Positions 1-5,983 of a DNA stretch of 5,983 bases are shown here, piece after piece. The notes under the pieces are model-generated. The model was given only the letters and a program-made list of their open reading frames with translations. It was not told the DNA's origin and made no database searches. The first letter of the stretch is position 1. The number at the start of each line of letters is the position of its first letter. This stretch comes from an uncultured Nannocystaceae bacterium (lineage in GTDB: Bacteria > Myxococcota_A > Polyangia > Nannocystales > Nannocystaceae). The position numbers and the translations under genes are program-made. Location: contig CALKDV010000041.1 in NCBI GenBank assembly GCA_938084085.1, positions 1-5,983 on the forward strand, in the 5' to 3' direction.

Positions 1-1
1 C

Positions 2-88
2 CGCGTAGGCCGTCGCTGGGGAGTGGCGTTGTTGACCGTATTTGTCGCTCACGCGGTCTGGACCGCCATGTCCGCGTCGGGCGTTTGA
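2..88 (+). CDS. Possible C-terminal end of an upstream gene (partial, weak)
   Basis: The window opens inside a reading frame that ends with TGA at 86-88. The 28 residues visible include a hydrophobic stretch of the type WGVALLTVFVAHAVW, followed by a short polar tail, so it could be the last membrane helix of an upstream protein. No family can be recognised from so little. A second + frame (starting at base 1) is also open, to a TGA at 244-246, with a higher G/C at third positions but an arginine-rich composition and an end inside the inverted repeat. I cannot decide between the two, and neither may be real. Confidence 0.2.
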   Translation, partial: RVGRRWGVALLTVFVAHAVWTAMSASGV

Positions 89-366
89 CGGCGAGCCAGC
101 GCGCGGTCGACCGGCTGGGCGTCCCGTGCGCCGCGGCAGGAATCCTCCCCCGCGCTGCGGTGAAGCGCGGATGGTTCACAGACGGGGTGGGGGGGGCTCG
201 CGTCCCCGGCAAAGATGATGAGCATGCTAAGTATCGAGAATATTGAGCATGCTCATCATCTCGCGCTACGGGCCGTGCGGCGGCGACATCAAGGGGGTCG
301 TCTCGGCGCGATTTTGCGGTGTCTGCGCGCTCGACGTGCCCCTGTTTTCGCTGTATTCCGTACCCC
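89..366. other. Intergenic region upstream of the acyl-CoA dehydrogenase
   Basis: About 280 bases without a convincing gene. It holds a run of eight G (189-196) just after a GGGG, then an AT-rich island (211-260, 19 of 50 bases G or C) carrying a long inverted repeat listed separately. From 261 the sequence returns to high GC. A purine-rich AAGGGGGT lies at 290-297, too far (about 20 nt) from the GTG at 319 and far from the GTG at 367 to be a normal ribosome binding site. I see no confident -35/-10 pair, although the AT-rich island is the likeliest promoter position. Confidence 0.5.
213..261. promoter_or_regulatory. Perfect 16-bp inverted repeat with paired TGAGCATGCT boxes, putative operator or hairpin
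   Basis: AGATGATGAGCATGCT (213-228) is matched exactly by its reverse complement AGCATGCTCATCATCT (246-261). The 17-nt spacer can extend the stem: 230-234 pair with 240-244 (one G-U), leaving the loop CGAGA. The same DNA also reads as two near-palindromic boxes in direct orientation, TGAGCATGCT at 219-228 and 244-253, 25 bp apart. The second is a full 12-bp palindrome, TGAGCATGCTCA (244-255). There is no T-tract after the repeat on the + strand and only a short TTT on the - strand, so an intrinsic terminator is unlikely. Paired palindromic boxes upstream of a fatty-acid-type gene suggest a dimeric repressor operator. That is inference; I cannot name the regulator. Confidence 0.6.
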
Positions 367-2175
367 GTGAGCGCGACGTCTTTCACCTACGATATCGATG
401 ATGTTTGTTTTTCGCTGTTCCAGCAGCACAAGATTCACGAGCGGCTGCTCAAACTCGAGAAGTACGAGGACCTCGATCGAGATGTGTACGAGGCGACCTT
501 GTCCGAGGCGTATAAAGTCGCGCGCGAGGTGCTGCACCCGGTGAACAAGACGGGGGACGAGCAAGGTTGCACCCTCGACGAAGAGGGCAACGTAGCGACC
601 CCCGAGGGCTTCAAAAATGCTTGGGACGAGTTTTGCGGCGGCGGTTGGGCGGCCCCCGGGGCGCCCCCGGAGCTTGGCGGGGCGGGAATGCCCGTGGCCA
701 TGGGGGTGGTCTTGCAAGAGATGTTTAGCGGCGCCTCCATGGCGTTCATGATGTACCCGGGCTTGGCATCTGCGGCGGCGCGGGTGCTCCATGAGTTTGG
801 GCCTGAGAAATGGCGAGACGCCATCGGCGAGAAGATGTTCAGCGGCGTGTGGGGAGGCACCATGTGCCTCACCGAGTCGGGCGCGGGAAGCTCCGTCGGA
901 GACAACCGCTGCAAAGCGACCGCGACGGGAGACAATGGTGTCTACCTCCTCGAAGGTGAGAAGATCTTCATCACCGGCGGCGACCACGACATGGTGTCCA
1001 ATATCTGTCACTTGGTGCTCGCGCGCACGGATGAGGCGCCCAGCGGCACGAAGGGACTGAGCCTCTTTTTGGTGCCCAAGTACGAGTTCGACGACAACCT
1101 GGAGTTGGGCGCCCGCAACGGCGCCCACGTGCTCAAGCTTGAGCACAAAATGGGCATCAAGGGGTCGGCGACCTGCGTACTCGGTCTCGGGATGCGAGGT
1201 CCCTGCAAGGGCTGGATCGTCGGGGAGGAGTGTCAGGGAATCGAGCTCATGTTCCACATGATGAACGAGGCGCGCATTGGGGTGGGCGTGCAAGGGCTCG
1301 CGGCGGGATCCGCGGCCTACCAGTACAGCAAGTCCTACGCGAAAGACCGGGTTCAGGGCACCTCCATCTCCAATATCAAAGACGCGAACGCGCCGAGGGT
1401 GAGCATCATTGAGCACCCCGACGTCCGGCGCATGTTGATGAGCCAAAAAGTGCTGGTGGAGACCATGCGCTCCCTCGCCATTCGCGTCGGGCTTGAGGCG
1501 GACATCGCGGAGCATTCGAAGGACGAGGCGGAGCGGACGTCGTGTCACGAGCGCGTGGATCTGCTCGTGCCGATTCTCAAGTCGGTCTGCACCGATCGTG
1601 GCTTCGACGTGGCGGTGACTGGCGTTCAGGTCTTTGGGGGCTACGGGTACATCGGGGAGTACCCCGTGGAGCAGCTCGTTCGCGACGCGAAAATTCAGTC
1701 GATCTACGAGGGCACCAACGGGATTCAGGCGCTCGACCTCCTCGGCCGCAAGATGCGGATCGGGGGCGGGAAGTTGTTCATGAACTACATGCAGTTCGCC
1801 AATGAGATCATCGAGCGTGGAAAGGCCAGCGGGTTCGAGGCGGAGTCGGCGGCCATCGGCAAGGCGCTGCAAAATGTCGGGGCCTCGGCGATGTTCATCG
1901 CCTCCATCGGCCAAGGTGGCAAGCTCGACGCGGCCATGTTAAACGCGGTGCCCTTCTTGAACGCCTTCGGGTACGTGGTGCTTGGCGTGGAGGCGCTTGA
2001 CCAAGCCCTCGTCGCCCAGACAGCCGCCGCCGGCGCAGAGTTGAGCCAGCACCAACGGGGCAAGGTCGCGAACTTGAAGTTCTTCACGACCCAAGTCCTC
2101 CCGCAGGCGGTGGCGCTGACCAAGTCTATCCAGAGCGGAGATGACAGCCCGCTCGCGGCGGATCTGTTCGACTAG
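367..2175 (+). CDS. Acyl-CoA dehydrogenase, large DmdC/FadE-like type with extra C-terminal domain
   Basis: A flavoenzyme that oxidises an acyl-CoA to the trans-2-enoyl-CoA and passes electrons to ETF; cytoplasmic, beta-oxidation or a related acyl-CoA pathway. At 602 residues it fits the roughly 600-residue subgroup that includes DmdC (3-methylthiopropanoyl-CoA dehydrogenase), and not the roughly 380-residue short/medium-chain enzymes. Visible order: helical N-terminal domain (about 35-150); FAD/substrate beta domain with TESGAGSS at 169-176 and KIFITGG from 199; KMGIKGSATC; C-terminal helical domain with the FAD motif QVFGGYGY (421-428) and IYEGTNGIQ, whose Glu448 is the expected catalytic base; then an extra helical domain (about 470-600) typical of this subgroup. 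I chose GTG 367. The earlier in-frame GTG 319 would add 16 Cys/Pro-rich residues that do not resemble the family, though neither start has a good Shine-Dalgarno. It ends 12 bp from the stop of the convergent fumC. Substrate cannot be told from sequence: medium- or long-chain acyl-CoA is as likely as methylthiopropanoyl-CoA. No disrupted motif seen. Confidence 0.95.
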   Translation: MSATSFTYDIDDVCFSLFQQHKIHERLLKLEKYEDLDRDVYEATLSEAYKVAREVLHPVNKTGDEQGCTLDEEGNVATPEGFKNAWDEFCGGGWAAPGAPPELGGAGMPVAMGVVLQEMFSGASMAFMMYPGLASAAARVLHEFGPEKWRDAIGEKMFSGVWGGTMCLTESGAGSSVGDNRCKATATGDNGVYLLEGEKIFITGGDHDMVSNICHLVLARTDEAPSGTKGLSLFLVPKYEFDDNLELGARNGAHVLKLEHKMGIKGSATCVLGLGMRGPCKGWIVGEECQGIELMFHMMNEARIGVGVQGLAAGSAAYQYSKSYAKDRVQGTSISNIKDANAPRVSIIEHPDVRRMLMSQKVLVETMRSLAIRVGLEADIAEHSKDEAERTSCHERVDLLVPILKSVCTDRGFDVAVTGVQVFGGYGYIGEYPVEQLVRDAKIQSIYEGTNGIQALDLLGRKMRIGGGKLFMNYMQFANEIIERGKASGFEAESAAIGKALQNVGASAMFIASIGQGGKLDAAMLNAVPFLNAFGYVVLGVEALDQALVAQTAAAGAELSQHQRGKVANLKFFTTQVLPQAVALTKSIQSGDDSPLAADLFD

Positions 2176-2187
2176 GGGAGTCGACAG

Positions 2188-3582
<1,395 letters not shown>

Positions 3583-3694
3583 CGCGGCCGGAACGTAGCA
3601 CGAAGTGGGGCGGGCAGAACGCGGAGTTCGCTCCCCAGGCGAGATCGTCGTACCATGGGGTGTGTCCGGGAATCTTGCAGGGGGGAGCGCGACG
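3583..3694. promoter_or_regulatory. Divergent intergenic region between fumC and the channel gene
   Basis: This 112-bp gap must hold the start signals of fumC (leftward) and probably of the channel gene (rightward). A dyad is visible: TGGGG at 3606-3610 with CCCCA at 3633-3637, enclosing GAAC (3617-3620) and GTTC (3626-3629) around a 5-nt centre. The arms are unequally spaced, so it would be an imperfect hairpin or operator. On the fumC strand TGCTACGTT, close to the start codon, resembles an extended -10, but no convincing -35 goes with it. The promoter role is inferred from gene orientation, not from clear boxes. Confidence 0.4.
3679..3687 (+). promoter_or_regulatory. Ribosome binding site that favours the TTG 3695 start
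   Basis: AGGGGGGAG ends 7 nt before the TTG at 3695, with GGAG at 3684-3687 in the optimal window. The alternative in-frame GTG at 3662 has only TGGGGT directly abutting it, too close to act. Starting at 3695 also gives a compact N-terminus (MLRRFLAHQATRLAL) leading straight into the first membrane helix. Confidence 0.5.
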
Positions 3695-5983
3695 TTGTTG
3701 CGACGGTTCCTCGCACACCAGGCGACCCGGCTGGCGTTGACTGCGGCCATCATCGTGAGCCTGCTCCCGTCGCCGGTGATCCAGCGGTTCGACGGCCTAT
3801 TCTTGCTGCTCTTCGTGCCGGAGCTGGTCGGGCGTGTGTTCTTGATTTTTCGAGAGGAGGGGCGCGACGAATTTATGAGCGCTGGGTTCACCGCGAGACG
3901 CGGGTGGCGGAGGCCATCCATGCGGGAGGCCGTTTGGGTCGGGTTGGACGCCGTCGCGTTACTCGCATTTCTCCCGCCCGAGTGGATCTTGATCGGCGTG
4001 TCATCCGCGCGCACCTTGAGGCTCTTTCGGCTCGTACGGTTGCTGCTCTTGTTTCGGCTGTGGGCTCCCATGGTCGTGGACCTGTACACCGTCCTCTCCC
4101 GCGCGGAGCGCCTCCGGCAGGTGTGGTTGATGATGTTGGCCTCGGTCTTGCTCTCTTTCGCGGGGGCCGTGGTGATCGAGCAGGTCGGGGACAACGACGT
4201 CGATTTTGATGGAGATGGCTTGGTCGGCGGCTCGAGCGACGCGAACTTTCTGGTGCGACTTTGGTGGTCCTTTCGGCAAATCGAGGACCCCGGCAACCTC
4301 ATGACGAGTCCCGACGAGTCCGTAGTGCTCGTGGTGTCGATGTTGCTGACGGTCTTTGGTCTGTTCTTGGTGAGTTTTTTAATCGGTCTCGGTACCGATG
4401 TGGTGCGGGAACTGATGGAGTTGAGTCGACTGCGCGCGCCGGGGCTCTCCGGACACACGGTGGTGGTCAACATCACCCCCGCGACTCGGCAGCTGCTCGT
4501 GGAATTGCTGCAGCATTATGAAAAGCTCGCGCCGGAGGAGCGGAGCTTCCGTACGATGGAAGGAATTCAAGAGGTGTTCGCGGCCGCCCGGCGACGCCGG
4601 CAGTTCCTGGTGGTCGGGACCTCCGTGAATCCTCCGGACTTCCTCCGAGAGCCCCAGTTCGCGCGGGTGGTCTATCGCCAGGCTCCGGTCCACGACGACG
4701 CCATCGCGATGATTCGGCGGACCGACATGCAGCGAGCGAAGCGTGTCGTGATGCTGGCGGATCTTTATCGGTCAGATCCCGATGACGCGACCATTCGTAC
4801 TCTCCTCAATATCGTCGCGAGCATGCAGGGCTTGCCCGAACAGGCCCCGCGGCCCCGCTTGATCGCGGAGATGGTGGACGAGAGCAGCGTCGGGGCGGCG
4901 AGGCGGGCGACGGCCTCGTATGCCCGCGCAGATCATGCCCACACGCTCACGCAGATCGTGACCACAGAGAGCCTCGTAGGTCTGTTCCTCGCGTGCGCCG
5001 TGCGACGTCCGCACAGCGAGGAGATGCTGTCGACTCTGCTGACGAGCGAGGGGTGGGAGATCTACACCTACAGCCTCGACTACCCGGGCATGCAGGGCGA
5101 TTCGCGCGACGGCGATCGCACCCTCGATGACGGCAGCCATGAGAGCCTGCGCAGGGCCTTGGCGGGGGACCGGCGCGGTGACCCGCGGACCCCCGTGTTG
5201 CTCGGCAGCCTCGTTCGCGCAGCCGAGCCGGGGCGAGAGGGTGAGGAGAGGGGGCGGCGTCCCGCGCCGGTGCGCGCGGTGCTGGGGGCTTCGTTGTCTT
5301 CCGAGCAAGGAGACGGCGGATCGCGCGTGGGTCTCGTCATGCTCGCTCCGAATTTTCGTGAGGTGCGGGAGGTGATGCGTGCGGCGATGAGCGCGGATGC
5401 AGAGGCCGACCCGCGTCCGCGCGGGGCCGGGCCCGCCGAGGTGACGGAGGCTCCGGCGCCCGGCGAAGGGTTGCTGACCATGGCGCTGGCGTCTCCGGTG
5501 GCGCGCGTGCTGGTGTGCGGGTATCGGCCGGGCAGCGTCGATCTCCTGGAGTCGCTCGCGGTCGCGTATCCGCAGGCGACGATTCTGTTCGTCGCGGGGG
5601 CGACCACGGCGACCATGCGTCAGGCTTGCGACGATCTCGACGCTCATCGTGACGCCGTCTTGCGGCGAGGGGTGACGGCGCGGGGGGGCTTCTTCGAGGC
5701 GGTGGACTCACCCAAATCTCGCAGCGGAGACGCCTACGCGATCTACCGCTACTCGTATGGGCCTCGGCGAGGCCCATCCTCGCGGGCCGCGCCGCACGAG
5801 GAGGCGAACGCGAGCATCGTCGTGGCGCGGGCGGACTGGTCCTCCTCGAGGGTGCTCGCCGAGTTACCGTGCGGATATGGGCCCGCCTTCGACATGGACG
5901 CGGTCGTGCTCTGCGCGGACGAGTCGCGGGCCGGTGACGCCCGCACGCTCACGGCCCTGATGAAGCTAGAGGCCTTGTTTGAG
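3695..5983 (+). CDS. CASTOR/POLLUX/DMI1-like RCK-gated ion channel with voltage-sensor-like N-terminus (3' end outside window)
   Basis: Open from TTG 3695 to the window edge (763 codons) with no stop; GTG 3662 is the alternative start and TAG 3596-3598 closes the frame upstream. Predicted inner-membrane cation channel with a cytoplasmic gating ring. Helices by eye: 12-29, 34-52 (acidic Glu43), 79-93 (Asp85), 104-122 with Arg106, 109, 112, 115 and 121 (S4-like ladder), 143-162 (S5), pore helix about 184-196, and 209-232 (S6). The pore reads WWSFRQIEDPGN (190-201), like the CASTOR/POLLUX-related bacterial channels and unlike the K+ filter TVGYG. Between S5 and the pore is an Asp-rich DxDxDG loop (166-182). 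Cytoplasmic part: RCK1 from about 254, including RAKRVVMLADLY (347-358) and a conserved-looking TTESLVGLFLACA block; a Gly/Arg/Glu/Pro-rich linker (about 469-600); and RCK2 opening with VLVCGYRPGS (605-614). RCK1 lacks an obvious glycine motif. Ion selectivity (K+, Ca2+ or non-selective) cannot be decided. Family assignment is from remembered family resemblance; a TrkA-C/Kch-like 6TM-RCK channel is the alternative. Confidence 0.85.
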   Translation, partial: MLRRFLAHQATRLALTAAIIVSLLPSPVIQRFDGLFLLLFVPELVGRVFLIFREEGRDEFMSAGFTARRGWRRPSMREAVWVGLDAVALLAFLPPEWILIGVSSARTLRLFRLVRLLLLFRLWAPMVVDLYTVLSRAERLRQVWLMMLASVLLSFAGAVVIEQVGDNDVDFDGDGLVGGSSDANFLVRLWWSFRQIEDPGNLMTSPDESVVLVVSMLLTVFGLFLVSFLIGLGTDVVRELMELSRLRAPGLSGHTVVVNITPATRQLLVELLQHYEKLAPEERSFRTMEGIQEVFAAARRRRQFLVVGTSVNPPDFLREPQFARVVYRQAPVHDDAIAMIRRTDMQRAKRVVMLADLYRSDPDDATIRTLLNIVASMQGLPEQAPRPRLIAEMVDESSVGAARRATASYARADHAHTLTQIVTTESLVGLFLACAVRRPHSEEMLSTLLTSEGWEIYTYSLDYPGMQGDSRDGDRTLDDGSHESLRRALAGDRRGDPRTPVLLGSLVRAAEPGREGEERGRRPAPVRAVLGASLSSEQGDGGSRVGLVMLAPNFREVREVMRAAMSADAEADPRPRGAGPAEVTEAPAPGEGLLTMALASPVARVLVCGYRPGSVDLLESLAVAYPQATILFVAGATTATMRQACDDLDAHRDAVLRRGVTARGGFFEAVDSPKSRSGDAYAIYRYSYGPRRGPSSRAAPHEEANASIVVARADWSSSRVLAELPCGYGPAFDMDAVVLCADESRAGDARTLTALMKLEALFE
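5757..5777. repeat. Perfect 21-nt palindrome inside the channel gene
   Basis: ATGGGCCTCG (5757-5766), one G, then CGAGGCCCAT (5768-5777). It is an exact inverted repeat with a 1-nt centre, so strand exchange or a cruciform is more plausible than an RNA hairpin, whose loop would need to open several pairs. It encodes YGPRRGPS in the RCK2 region, a spot that looks like a variable loop. No second copy is seen in this window. Confidence 0.6.

Noticed and set aside
181..209. G-quadruplex at the G-run
   Set aside because: There are only two long G-runs separated by one T and then a C-rich stretch; four separate runs with loops are not clearly present.
213..261. Rho-independent terminator
   Set aside because: The stem is strong but no T-tract follows on the + strand and only TTT on the - strand; operator or other dyad function is preferred.
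319..366. GTG 319 as start of the dehydrogenase
   Set aside because: The added residues (MSARSTCPCFRCIPYP) do not look like the family N-terminus and no ribosome binding site sits at proper spacing, though GTG 367 also lacks one.
289..1914. 541-codon open frame on the - strand opposite the acyl-CoA dehydrogenase
   Set aside because: It is antisense to a gene with clear family motifs. The protein is His/Arg/Leu-rich and resembles nothing. Long antisense frames are normal when codons end in G or C.
3583..4476. N-terminal extension of the fumC frame up to 4476
   Set aside because: It lies antisense to the channel gene, is Ser/Thr/Arg-rich, and fumarase has no such domain; the family N-terminus fits ATG 3582.
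4772..5647. 291-codon - frame (and other - frames) opposite the channel gene
   Set aside because: The + frame carries RCK features and coding-like G/C third positions; the - frame is Arg/His-rich shadow.

Overview
This is a GC-rich window (by eye about two-thirds G+C) with two complete genes and one long gene that runs off the right edge. A fragment of possible coding sequence sits at the left edge. The genes are a DmdC/FadE-type acyl-CoA dehydrogenase of about 600 residues, a class II fumarase, and a CASTOR/POLLUX-type RCK-gated ion channel. Together with the strong GC3 bias, this fits a free-living, aerobic, high-GC bacterium. A Myxococcota or Bradymonadota relative is my best guess, but that is inference from flavour and rests on no marker gene.

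Layout: bases 1-88 may hold the end of an upstream gene (weak call). Bases 89-366 are non-coding as far as I can tell. They carry an AT-rich island with a perfect 16-bp inverted repeat (213-261), each half containing the box TGAGCATGCT; this is a good operator or hairpin candidate ahead of the dehydrogenase. The dehydrogenase runs 367-2175 (+). Fumarase runs 3582-2188 (-). The two converge tail to tail, 12 bp apart, with no terminator that I can see. A short divergent intergenic region (about 3583-3694) separates fumC from the channel gene, which reads + from about 3695 through the end of the window with no stop.

How they work together: the dehydrogenase feeds FADH2/ETF electrons and acetyl-CoA from acyl-CoA oxidation into the TCA cycle, and fumarase acts in that cycle, so the pair is metabolically compatible. 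Convergent orientation means they are not an operon. The channel looks unrelated to them.

The part most worth a second look is the channel. It appears to combine an S1-S4 voltage-sensor-like module with a regular arginine ladder, an aspartate-rich DxDxDG loop in the extracellular turret, a non-canonical DPGN pore signature in place of TVGYG, a first RCK domain without a recognisable glycine motif, and a long low-complexity insert before a second RCK domain.
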